Below are positions 56,579-64,000 of a DNA stretch of 64,000 nucleotides, in pieces. Every line of letters starts with the position of its first letter. The stretch's first letter is position 1. The DNA lies in NCBI RefSeq assembly GCF_024385575.1, contig NZ_JANFMV010000001.1, positions 248,001 through 312,000 of the forward strand. The letters run 5' to 3'. The notes under the pieces were generated by a model, which saw only the letters and a program-made list of their open reading frames with translations, was not told where the DNA came from and made no database searches. The position numbers and the translations under genes are program-made. Source of the DNA: Rhizobium sp. NRK18 (GTDB lineage: Bacteria; Pseudomonadota; Alphaproteobacteria; Rhizobiales; Rhizobiaceae).

Positions 56579-57679
56579 TCAGACCTTGAAACGGTCGATG
56601 AAGCTGCGGTCGATGTGGTCTTTCCAGCGCCATACCCATCGGCCCTCGACGCTCAATTTGCCCCAGGAAGCGATGGCGCTGTCGCGACCCGTCGCCAGAA
56701 TGTAGAGCGATCTTTTTCTGAGATTGTAAGGCTTCAGCGCTTCACCCCTCAAGGCGGCAATCAGGTTTTGCGCCAGGATCGGAGCGGCGCGAACGGCGTG
56801 GACGCCAGAGCGCTCCAGCGTCACGTCGCTCCTCGACGCGACATCGCCGACGGCGAAGACGTTGGGGTGGCTGACGCTTCTGTGGGTGTCATCGACCAGA
56901 ACAAAACCCTGCCGGTCGAGCGCCAGCTTTGAATGCGAAAGCCACGACGCCGGCCGGGCTCCGGTCGCGGCAATCACAAAGTCAGCGTTCAACATGCTTC
57001 CGTCGGACAGAGAGACGCCGTCCGGGTGGCCGGTCGCCCGGCTCTCGTGAACGGAAATCCCGCTTCGGGCAAGTGCGCCTCTGGCAAGCCTGCGCGCCCT
57101 GTCGCCATGGGCTGCCAGAACGCCGGAAGGGCCGACGACCAGAGAAACGGCCGACTTGACGGAGGTGCTGTCGAGGGCTGTCTTTGTTGCAAGCGCCAGT
57201 TCGACGCCGGCGGTGCCACCGCCGACGATGGTCAGTTGCACGGTTCGTTGCGCTTGGGCCGAGGCCACCAGATCCCGCCAGCGCGCGATGAAAGCATCAA
57301 GCGGTTTGGCAGGCAGAAGCTTGACGGAGCGGTCCGCAAACCATCCGACATCGGTTTCGCTCCCAATATCGAGCGAAAGCAGGTCATAAGCCACCTCTTT
57401 CCCGCCTGAAAGGAATACGTTATTGCGATCGGCATTGATGGCGACGAGGGGTTCCAGGATCAAACGCACGCCCGCCTTTGCGGCGAGCTTTCCGATGTCG
57501 ATCCTGCAATCTTCCTCCCGGTAGCGCCCCGCAATCAGGCCCGGTAACATCCCCGAATAATACTGCCAGGGCGAAGGTGTAGCGATGATGATGTCGAGCC
57601 CCTTCTGTGGATGCCTGGCAAGGTATTCCAGGACAATCAGATGGGCATGGCCGCCACCGGCCAGAAAGAGGCGCGTCAT
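56579..57679 (-). CDS. FAD-dependent oxidoreductase of the SelD-associated (NDH-2-like) type
   Basis: A 366-residue flavoprotein. The opening FLAGGGHAHLIVLEYLARHP is the signature of the family often fused to selenide-water dikinase; a second dinucleotide site is TIVGGGTAGVELALA (about 148) and the FAD-binding end is VFAVGDVASR. The domain is stand-alone here; no selD is adjacent. It resembles NADH dehydrogenase 2 and may transfer electrons to quinone. Last gene of the minus-strand block, 110 bp from the kinase gene. Confidence 0.8.
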   Translation of the reverse strand: MTRLFLAGGGHAHLIVLEYLARHPQKGLDIIIATPSPWQYYSGMLPGLIAGRYREEDCRIDIGKLAAKAGVRLILEPLVAINADRNNVFLSGGKEVAYDLLSLDIGSETDVGWFADRSVKLLPAKPLDAFIARWRDLVASAQAQRTVQLTIVGGGTAGVELALATKTALDSTSVKSAVSLVVGPSGVLAAHGDRARRLARGALARSGISVHESRATGHPDGVSLSDGSMLNADFVIAATGARPASWLSHSKLALDRQGFVLVDDTHRSVSHPNVFAVGDVASRSDVTLERSGVHAVRAAPILAQNLIAALRGEALKPYNLRKRSLYILATGRDSAIASWGKLSVEGRWVWRWKDHIDRSFIDRFKV

Positions 57680-57789
57680 GAAAGCCTCGAGCGAGGTCGC
57701 ATACCGGGGTGTGGCCGGAAATTGTCCGACCTTTTGATCAGATGGCGATTGCCTTTGACGTTCTCTTCTTCCGCCATGCGTTCCCGAAT

Positions 57790-58485
57790 TTACACGATCA
57801 GGTTTTCGTCCTTCCAGAGGCGGAACCCGCCATCGAAGGCGCGGGTATTGTCACCGCGCCGGCATTTCGGCGGAAGCTCGTCCAGCTGCTCGACGTTGCC
57901 GCCACCGATAACGACGTAGTCAGGCTCCAGTGCTGCGGTCAGGCGTTCAACGATTTCGAACACGCGCTTGCGCCACTTCTTGTTGCCCTTACTTTTGCGA
58001 TAGGCCTCGGCGACATAGTGCTCATAGCTCTTGCCCTTGCGATAGGGCAGGTGGGCGATTTCCATGGGCTGGGCGACGTTTTCGACGATCATGGCGGCGC
58101 CAAGCCCGGTGCCGAGGCCGAGAAACAGCATCCGGCCGCCCTGATAGGAACCGATTGCCTGCATCAGCGCATCGTTGACGATCCGCACCGGGCAGCCGAA
58201 GGCGGATGCGTAATCAACACCGACCCAGCCTTCGCCGAGATTGGCGGGATCATGGAGCGGCCGATCATGCACGACCGGGCCCGGATACCCCATCGCAATC
58301 ACATCGTAGGTCATGCCCTTGGCCATGGTCTTGACGGCGGCAACCATATCGGCGCCGCTCATCGCCTTGCCGCTGTCGGCCTTCTTCTCCTCGCCGCCGG
58401 CGCTGGAGAGGATCTTCACATGGCTGCCGCCGATATCGATCGCAAGCACCACGCGGTCTGCGCCCTTCGACATGTGTTCGCTCAT
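57790..58485 (-). CDS. ROK-type glucokinase (polyphosphate glucokinase-like)
   Basis: A 231-residue sugar kinase. Phosphate-binding motif VLAIDIGGSHVKILSS, catalytic Asp in VRIVNDALMQAIG and GLGTGLGAAMIVE. The short form without a zinc motif resembles polyphosphate/ATP-glucomannokinases. It would phosphorylate the glucose released by the family-15 hydrolase. Two tandem ATGs occur at 58488 and 58485; 58485 is better spaced from GAGGAG. Confidence 0.82.
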   Translation of the reverse strand: MSEHMSKGADRVVLAIDIGGSHVKILSSAGGEEKKADSGKAMSGADMVAAVKTMAKGMTYDVIAMGYPGPVVHDRPLHDPANLGEGWVGVDYASAFGCPVRIVNDALMQAIGSYQGGRMLFLGLGTGLGAAMIVENVAQPMEIAHLPYRKGKSYEHYVAEAYRKSKGNKKWRKRVFEIVERLTAALEPDYVVIGGGNVEQLDELPPKCRRGDNTRAFDGGFRLWKDENLIV

Positions 58486-58513
58486 CATCGTCTCCTCGAC
58501 TGCGAACCCGGCT

Positions 58514-59884
58514 TCAGGCGGGATCGACCCAGCCACCGGGCGGCGCGAATTTCTTCATTTCGGCCGGTCCCCAGGTGCCGGGCTTGTAGTGCGGCGGCAT
58601 GGACGTGTCGTCGAGGATCGGTTCGACGATCTTCCATGCGAGCTCGGCCGCGTCCTCACGGGTGAAGAGCTGGCGGTCGCCGGCCATGGCGTCGCCGATC
58701 AGCCGCTCGTAGGGCGCCATGTCGCCATGGCCGTCGTCGACGGCGTCCAGTTCCACCGCTTCGCCGCGCATGGCGCTGCCGGGCGCCTTGCGGCGCGCAC
58801 CGATGCCGATCGAGATGTCCGGGCCCAGGCGGAAGCGGACATAGTTGCTGGCTGCATTCCTGCCATCGTCGAAGAGCGCGACCGGTGGCTGCTTGAAGCG
58901 TACCACGACTTCGGTGGCATGGGCGGGCAGGTTCTTGCCGGCGCGAATGTAGAAGGGCACGCCGTTCCAGCGCCATGTCCTGATCTCGAAGCGCACGGCC
59001 GCGAAGGTTTCCGTCGGCGACTTGGCGGCAACGCCCGGCTCTTTCAGATAGCCGTCGAACTGGCCGCGGATCACATCGCCCTTGCCGAGCGGCGGCATCG
59101 CCTTGAGGACCTGCACCTTCTCGTCGACGAGATCATCGGATGCGCCGGTGGCCGGCGGCTCCATGGCCAGCAGCAAAAGGACGTTGACGAGATGGTTCTG
59201 GATCACGTCGCGAATGCAGCCGACTTCGTCATAGAACTTGCCGCGCCCCTTGATGCCGAAGTCCTCGGCCATGGTGATCTGGACGCTTTCGACGTGGTTG
59301 CGGTTCCAGATCGGCTCGAGGAAGCTGTTGGCGAAGCGGAAATAGAGGAGGTTCTGGATCGCCTCCTTGCCGAGGAAGTGGTCGATGCGGAAAATGGCGT
59401 CCTCCTCGAACACCGCATGCAGCACCTTGTTGAGCGTCTTCGCGGATTTCAGGTCGCGGCCGAACGGCTTCTCCACCATCAGGCGCGCGCCCTTCGCGAT
59501 CCCGGCCTTGTCCAGGCCGCCGGCGACCGTTTCGAACAGCGAGGGCGGGATTGCCAGGTAGTAGAGCGGGTGCTTGTGCTTGCCCAATGCCTCGCGGAGC
59601 TTTTCGAAGGTGGCGGCGTTGCGATAGTCGCCGGAGACGTAGAAAAGCTGGGCAGCCAGTTTCGCGAACACGGCTTCGTCCATCTTGTCGACATGGCTCT
59701 TGACCGCGTCGCGCGCCCGATCGATCAGCTGATCGCGCGACCAGTCGTCGAAGGCGACGCCGATGATCGGCGTGGTCAGCCTGCCGCGTTCCACCATCGC
59801 GTAGAGCGAGGGAAAGATCATCTTGTAGGCAAGGTCGCCGGTGGCACCGAACACCACCAGCACGTCGGATTTCTGTTGAGCCAT
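58514..59884 (-). CDS. zwf: Glucose-6-phosphate 1-dehydrogenase
   Basis: A 456-residue enzyme that oxidises glucose-6-phosphate, giving NADPH. Rossmann motif [12 protein letters not shown]; catalytic motif [13 protein letters not shown]/substrate C-terminal domain present. It is shorter than the 490-residue form in rhizobial zwf-pgl-edd clusters, so a second copy elsewhere is likely. GGAGGGATAACATC precedes the start. Second of the gnd-zwf-kinase run. Confidence 0.93.
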   Translation of the reverse strand: MAQQKSDVLVVFGATGDLAYKMIFPSLYAMVERGRLTTPIIGVAFDDWSRDQLIDRARDAVKSHVDKMDEAVFAKLAAQLFYVSGDYRNAATFEKLREALGKHKHPLYYLAIPPSLFETVAGGLDKAGIAKGARLMVEKPFGRDLKSAKTLNKVLHAVFEEDAIFRIDHFLGKEAIQNLLYFRFANSFLEPIWNRNHVESVQITMAEDFGIKGRGKFYDEVGCIRDVIQNHLVNVLLLLAMEPPATGASDDLVDEKVQVLKAMPPLGKGDVIRGQFDGYLKEPGVAAKSPTETFAAVRFEIRTWRWNGVPFYIRAGKNLPAHATEVVVRFKQPPVALFDDGRNAASNYVRFRLGPDISIGIGARRKAPGSAMRGEAVELDAVDDGHGDMAPYERLIGDAMAGDRQLFTREDAAELAWKIVEPILDDTSMPPHYKPGTWGPAEMKKFAPPGGWVDPA

Positions 59885-59902
59885 GATGTTATCCCTCCCA
59901 CC

Positions 59903-60907
59903 CTACTTCGTCTTTTCCTGATGGCCGCCGAAGGCGTGGCGCATGGCAGACAGCACCTTGCCGGAAAACTCCGCTTCGCCGCGCGAAGAGAAGCGTTCGA
60001 ACAACGCCGATGAGAGAACAGGGGCGGGAACGCCCGTCTCCACGGCTGCCTGCAGGGTCCAGCGTCCTTCGCCGGAATCCGAGACCCGGCCATTATAGCC
60101 GTCCAGATGCGGATCGTCCTTCAGCGCCTCCGCCGTCAGGTCGAGGAGCCAGGAACCGATCACGGAGCCGTGCCGCCAAACCTCAGCCACGGCTGCGAGA
60201 TCGATATCGAAGCGATAATATTCCGGATTGGCCAGCGGCGCGGTTTCGGCATCGGCCTCACGCTCGCGCTTGCCGGCATCGGCGGACTTGAGGATGTTGA
60301 GCCCTTCGGCATAGGCAGCCATCACGCCATATTCGATGCCGTTATGCACCATCTTGACAAAATGGCCGGCGCCGGCCGGTCCGCAATGGAGATAGCCCTT
60401 CGGCGCCGTGCCGGTCTTCGGATCATCGGCAATGTTCTGGCCTGCGCCGGGTGCCAGCGAGGCAAAGATCGGGTCGAGCCGCTTCACCGCGGCCGCGGCA
60501 CCGCCGATCATCAGCGAATAGCCGCGTTCCAGCCCCCAGACGCCGCCGGAGGTTCCGGTATCGATGTAGTCGATACCCTTCGACGCGAATTCGGCAGCAA
60601 GATCGATGGCGTCGCGATAATAGGAATTGCCGCCGTCGATGATGGCGTCGCCCTTTTCGAGCCTTGCGGCAAAATCGCGCGCGATCCTGGGCGTGATGGC
60701 CGCCGGCAGCATCAGCCAGACGGCGCGCGGCTTGGCGAGTTTGGCGACAAGGTCGTCCGGCGAACTGGCGCCCGTCGCGCCTTCCTTCACCAGAGCCGCA
60801 ACATTCTCCTGATTGACGTCGAAGACGACGCAGTCATGGCCGTCCTTCAAAAGACGCCGCACCATGTTTGCGCCCATGCGGCCAAGCCCGACCATTCCAA
60901 TCTGCAT
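59903..60907 (-). CDS. gnd: 6-phosphogluconate dehydrogenase, short (NAD-type) form
   Basis: A 334-residue decarboxylating dehydrogenase giving ribulose-5-phosphate. Rossmann motif MQIGMVGLGRMGANMVRRLL; active-site motifs DGGNSYYRDAI, DTGTSGGVWGLERGYSLMIGG and GHFVKMVHNGIEYGVM. The 330-residue length and dimer/tetramer type belong to the YqeC/GndA-like group that uses NAD in some bacteria. Start ATG preceded by GGAGTATGGAAC. Confidence 0.9.
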   Translation of the reverse strand: MQIGMVGLGRMGANMVRRLLKDGHDCVVFDVNQENVAALVKEGATGASSPDDLVAKLAKPRAVWLMLPAAITPRIARDFAARLEKGDAIIDGGNSYYRDAIDLAAEFASKGIDYIDTGTSGGVWGLERGYSLMIGGAAAAVKRLDPIFASLAPGAGQNIADDPKTGTAPKGYLHCGPAGAGHFVKMVHNGIEYGVMAAYAEGLNILKSADAGKREREADAETAPLANPEYYRFDIDLAAVAEVWRHGSVIGSWLLDLTAEALKDDPHLDGYNGRVSDSGEGRWTLQAAVETGVPAPVLSSALFERFSSRGEAEFSGKVLSAMRHAFGGHQEKTK

Positions 60908-60946
60908 GTTCCATACTCCAGTTCAAAAGCGTCGAAGCCGATTGCT

Positions 60947-63349
60947 TCATTCGTTGATGCGAACGGTAAAATTCTGATTTTCCCACTGTCCCGTGTCGCG
61001 CCAGAGGAAGGTGAAGACGACCGTGCTGCCGCCTGCGGCATCCTGCGATGGCAGATCCGCTAATTGACCGTCGAAACCCGTTTCGACGGTTTGAGTATCG
61101 TTGACCGTCGTCCAGTCGTCGAGGGTCCAGCGCACGGTCGCGCCGGCCGGCAATTCGAGCCGCAGCGTCTTGCCTCTGGGGATGACCGACAGGCGGTTGT
61201 TGAAGCGCCAGATGCGGATGTTCGAGGTCGTCTTGCCCTTGATATAGCGTTCGACGCCCTGCGGTGGCATGTCGAAGACCGCGCCATCGGCAAGCGAGCG
61301 CAGGAGCTTGATATGCTCGGAATGTGCCCAGACGAGCGGCATGGCGCTGCCGGAGGGACGTCCATGGAACAGCTCGTGTTCGGGAAGATCAGGCCCGTCC
61401 CAGCTCTGCTCCGGGATCAGCCCGCCGGTGCCGGCGGAGCGCTCCAGCGTCGTCAGCAGGCTTTCCGCAACTGCGCGGTGCCCGGCCGCCAGTTCGTAGT
61501 GCGCGCGCTCGCCGGCCAGAAGCGGCCATGGCCTGCCGATGCCGACGCCGTCGAATGGCGAACCGTCTTCATGTTCGCCGTAACCGTCGTCATTGTAGCG
61601 ATACCAGAGCGGGCCCTGCGGCAGTTCCACCCGCAGCGAATGGTCGATGGCCTTGATCGTGTCGAGAATATGCGGATCGTCCGGGGCCCGGAGGCCGAAG
61701 CGCACCAGCGCCAGCGCGTCAGGGCTGATGACGGTGTTTGCCGGCAGCGTGGCGCGGTCGAGAGGCTGGTTGCGGATCGTCGTGTTGCCGGTCGGCATTG
61801 CCGTATCCGTTGCGCCTGGCGAGGCGATGCGCACGTAATAGCCCGAAATGCCAAGCGAGGAGCAGAGATCCGTGTCACCGGAAAAGGTCCATTTCTCGAT
61901 CTGCTCGTTCCAGCAATCCGCCGTTTCGCGCAGATGGCGGCCGGCCTTGGCGTCGCCGGCGAGATCCAGGAGATCCGCGGCGGCGAGCAGGGCGGCGATC
62001 TCGACAGCCAGCGTGAAAGGACTGTAGCCTGGGTCCTCCTCCCAGCGATCCTCGCCGGTGGCCGGGCCGTTCGCCAGAATATAGCCGGCGGCGTTGCGGA
62101 TCATCGGCATGAACCTCTTCAGCGCATGCAGGTCGAGATGTCCGTTCCTGTGGAGCATGTCGGCGAGAAGGATCGGGAAGGCGCATTCATCCATCTGCAC
62201 GCCGGGCCAGTAGGGCTTGCCATCGAGCCAGAGATTTTGCGGCCAGCGGCCGGACGGTTCCTGCACGTCGCGCAGATAGGTCAGGATCGCCAGCGCCTCG
62301 TCGGCGTCGCCGGCCGCTAGAAACCCGCCCGCCGTCTCGACCAGATCGCGCGGCCAGACCAGATGGTAACCACCGAGATCGTCATCGCCCTTGGAAAAGC
62401 CCCAGGGGATGGAGAGGCTGGCGACGACCGCGCCATGGCGATCGGCGGCACGGTGCGAGGCAAGCACCGTCGTCGACACGCGATAGGCATTGATGCCGTC
62501 ATGGGTGTCGCGGTCGAGCGGCCGGAGACTGTCCTGCCAGCCGCGCCAGTTGGAAATGTAATGATCATGCGCCCGGGCAAAGCCGTCCTTCAGGCTGCGG
62601 GTGGCGGAGGCTGCCGCTTCATGTTCCGTCTGGCCGAATCCGAGCGCCAGAGTTGCCGTGCGATGCGCCGCGGTAAAACCGATCTCGCCGGCAAGCGCCA
62701 CATTGCCATCGTCGGCGCGGGAATATTGTTCGCTGAGACGGCCGCCTTTCTGCAATTGCTGCCAGCCATCGGAAAACCCGACGTAACCGGCACTCACCGC
62801 CTGCCAGGGAGTGTCACTGACAAGCGCAAGGTAATGCGAACGGCCACTGGCAAACAGCACCTGCCGCCCTTCGAACTCGCCAATCCAGGCGGAATTGAGC
62901 TTGCCGGCATTGACGAGGTGCGGCGCCAGCAGCGCCGTCACCCGATAGTCACTCACGGCGCCCTTGAGGGGGATGAAGGTCACCTGCTGAAGGACGCTGG
63001 CGCGGGCCGGGTCCGTGACAACCTTTTTTTCGATCCGATACGTTTCGTCCCTGGCGGCGTTGACAATCGTGAATGCGGGAATGCCGCCATCGAAGGGCGT
63101 CGTGGTGGAGACGCAGTCACGCTTCTCCTCGGAGAAGTATCCATCCGGGCCGGTGACGATGAAGCCGAAATCCCGCGTGCAGGCGCTGTCGACGCGGGGA
63201 TAATAGATCTCGTTCAAGATGCCGTGGCTGAGCGTGAACCAGACCGGCGACGCCTGTGAAAGTGCGGTGCCGACGCCGTTCTTGGCGCTGGAGGTCCATC
63301 GACCGTCAATGCCCGGCGCACCCGGCGCGCAGTCCAACATACGGCTCAT
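60947..63349 (-). CDS. Glycoside hydrolase family 15 (glucoamylase/glucodextranase-like)
   Basis: An 800-residue protein with an N-terminal beta domain (about 1-270, GH15_N type) and a C-terminal alpha/alpha barrel (270-680). Barrel motifs: GGYHLVWPRDLVETAGGFLAAGD, VQMDECAFPILLADML with a catalytic glutamate and WEEDPGYSPFTLAVEIAALLAAADL; the second glutamate lies in IPEQSWDGPDLPEHELF. A small beta domain ends the protein. No signal peptide is seen, so substrates would be intracellular: glycogen, maltodextrin or trehalose. It heads the operon with gnd, zwf and the kinase. Confidence 0.88.
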   Translation of the reverse strand: MSRMLDCAPGAPGIDGRWTSSAKNGVGTALSQASPVWFTLSHGILNEIYYPRVDSACTRDFGFIVTGPDGYFSEEKRDCVSTTTPFDGGIPAFTIVNAARDETYRIEKKVVTDPARASVLQQVTFIPLKGAVSDYRVTALLAPHLVNAGKLNSAWIGEFEGRQVLFASGRSHYLALVSDTPWQAVSAGYVGFSDGWQQLQKGGRLSEQYSRADDGNVALAGEIGFTAAHRTATLALGFGQTEHEAAASATRSLKDGFARAHDHYISNWRGWQDSLRPLDRDTHDGINAYRVSTTVLASHRAADRHGAVVASLSIPWGFSKGDDDLGGYHLVWPRDLVETAGGFLAAGDADEALAILTYLRDVQEPSGRWPQNLWLDGKPYWPGVQMDECAFPILLADMLHRNGHLDLHALKRFMPMIRNAAGYILANGPATGEDRWEEDPGYSPFTLAVEIAALLAAADLLDLAGDAKAGRHLRETADCWNEQIEKWTFSGDTDLCSSLGISGYYVRIASPGATDTAMPTGNTTIRNQPLDRATLPANTVISPDALALVRFGLRAPDDPHILDTIKAIDHSLRVELPQGPLWYRYNDDGYGEHEDGSPFDGVGIGRPWPLLAGERAHYELAAGHRAVAESLLTTLERSAGTGGLIPEQSWDGPDLPEHELFHGRPSGSAMPLVWAHSEHIKLLRSLADGAVFDMPPQGVERYIKGKTTSNIRIWRFNNRLSVIPRGKTLRLELPAGATVRWTLDDWTTVNDTQTVETGFDGQLADLPSQDAAGGSTVVFTFLWRDTGQWENQNFTVRINE

Positions 63350-63742
63350 TTCAATATCCTCGCAACATGGTCATGTCCGGGAAAGGGGTTTCGGCGGGAC
63401 ATACGGAATCGTCATGGCAGTCGGCTCGCCTTTTGCGGCGAACAGCCTGGGGAGGCGGGATCAAATCATGGATTGAACTTAGGGCGCTGCGGAACCATGG
63501 CAAATTAACAATCCGCAATCTTCGGGTCGGCCATTTCTGCTGCGGTGACTGTCACATGGCGAAGCTCGCCGCACGTCGGCGGAAGGGGAAATTCTGTCCG
63601 GATGTCGGTTGCCGGATGATCGCGGGCTCCCGATGGGAGCGGTCCGTCCGGATGGCTGCCATTGATAGCAAGGCCGATTGTTGTCAGGTGCGAGTAGCTT
63701 TGTGCGGCAACTCCCCAGCCGCGACATCAGGCGATCAGTTTT
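63350..63742. other. 393-bp intergenic region without a convincing gene
   Basis: Contains the upstream region of the glucoamylase gene (on the minus strand) and the 3' side of the allophanate hydrolase gene. A cysteine-rich plus-strand open frame (around 63541-63620, CCGDCHMAKLAARRRKGK) has no start or family match and is probably chance. No strong hairpin terminator or promoter was found. Confidence 0.4.
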
Positions 63743-64000
63743 TCAGGTCGAAGCGCTCGCTGCGGCGGCCAGGAAACGTCTCCAACCGCCGAATGTGCTG
63801 ATGTCCTCGGCATCCTTCAGACCCGCGCTTTCGCATATGAAGCCCTTGACCAGGCTGCCATCGCCAAGCTTGAGGCTTCCGATGCCGAGCGGCGAGGGGA
63901 TGTCGGCCATGAATTCGCCGAAGCGCGCAAGCGGGATCGCCCAGACCTCCAGTGCGATCGCCGTTCCGTCTTCCATGCGCACAAGGCCGGGTCGCACCGG
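63743..64000 (-). CDS. atzF: Allophanate hydrolase, C-terminal end (cut by window edge)
   Basis: Eighty-five codons are present before the right edge; the frame remains open there. The segment ALEVWAIPLARFGEFMADIP, PLGIGSLKLGDGSLVKGFICE and DISTFGGWRRFLA is the C-terminal domain of allophanate hydrolase (AtzF), which splits allophanate to ammonia and CO2 in urea or cyanurate breakdown. The amidase domain should lie outside the window; the call rests only on the C-terminal domain. Confidence 0.7.
   Translation of the reverse strand, partial: PVRPGLVRMEDGTAIALEVWAIPLARFGEFMADIPSPLGIGSLKLGDGSLVKGFICESAGLKDAEDISTFGGWRRFLAAAASAST

Noticed and set aside
63541..63660. Cysteine-rich small protein (CCGDCHMAKLAARRRKGK)
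   Set aside because: No ribosome site, no family match, and the frame continues through unrelated sequence; most likely chance.

Overview
The window is high-GC chromosomal DNA from an alphaproteobacterium of the Rhizobiales, most likely Rhizobiaceae (Rhizobium/Agrobacterium/Sinorhizobium relatives). The evidence is gene order (acnA next to ccmABCDG; dapF-mtaB-ftsY-yciB; ffh-chorismate mutase-rpsP-rimM-trmD-rplS-leuC), alphaproteobacteria-restricted families (DUF2585/UPF0314, IalB-like proteins, NodT-type outer membrane factor) and palindromic intergenic repeats of a type common in rhizobia. No insertion sequence, prophage or CRISPR array was seen. The assignment is by recognition of families, not by a search.

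Layout. 1-3 kb: the start of a DUF1223 gene running off the left edge, a cupin, a membrane diguanylate cyclase, and an ArsR-type repressor translationally coupled to an SRPBCC protein. 3-9.2 kb: acnA divergent from the cytochrome c maturation operon ccmA-B-C-D-G. 9.2-15.3 kb (minus strand): DUF2585, yciB, ftsY, mtaB, dapF and a metallo-beta-lactamase-fold hydrolase. 15.6-25.9 kb: a YdcZ pair, a structured leader plus ffh, chorismate mutase, rpsP, rimM, trmD, rplS, a polar amino-acid ABC receptor and permease, and leuC; opposite-strand genes (IMPACT family, TSUP permease) split the ribosomal/tRNA-modification cluster. 26-35.9 kb: a second TSUP permease, a YbhL/Bax-inhibitor protein with a candidate leader RNA, a lipoprotein-release-type ABC exporter divergent from its usual arylesterase partner, thpR, a low-molecular-weight phosphatase, a pterin dehydratase, YkvA, IalB and rlmN.

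36-48 kb: a DGPF/YciI protein with an ECF42-type sigma factor and a matching ECF42-like promoter, a LysE exporter, a long-form purC, a complete tripartite RND efflux operon (lipoprotein adaptor, HAE1 pump, NodT-like outer membrane factor), a SulP anion transporter and a P1-family peptidase. At 48.34-48.52 kb there is a very strong promoter with an A/T-rich upstream tract, joined to a 5'-truncated initiator tRNA-Met and a terminator. It looks like the scar of a deleted rRNA operon.

48.6-56.5 kb is a self-contained sugar-uptake and catabolism locus: a divergent ATPase, a GntR regulator with a 20-bp perfect palindrome between the two, an HSL-type esterase, a binding protein, two permeases, a TIM-barrel isomerase/epimerase and a Gfo/Idh/MocA dehydrogenase. 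The esterase suggests an acylated carbohydrate substrate. 56.6-63.3 kb (minus strand) holds a family-15 glucoamylase-like hydrolase, a short-form 6-phosphogluconate dehydrogenase, glucose-6-phosphate dehydrogenase and a ROK-type glucokinase, which together would release glucose, phosphorylate it and oxidise it through the pentose phosphate route; a SelD-associated type flavoprotein follows. The right edge cuts the C-terminus of an allophanate hydrolase.

The observations most worth checking are the promoter-tRNA fusion, two rhizobial palindromic repeats translated inside FtsY, a third copy flanked by 8-bp direct repeats between ccmA and ccmB, the apparently leaderless ArsR gene with paired operators, the ECF42 promoter, and candidate leader RNAs of ffh and ybhL.
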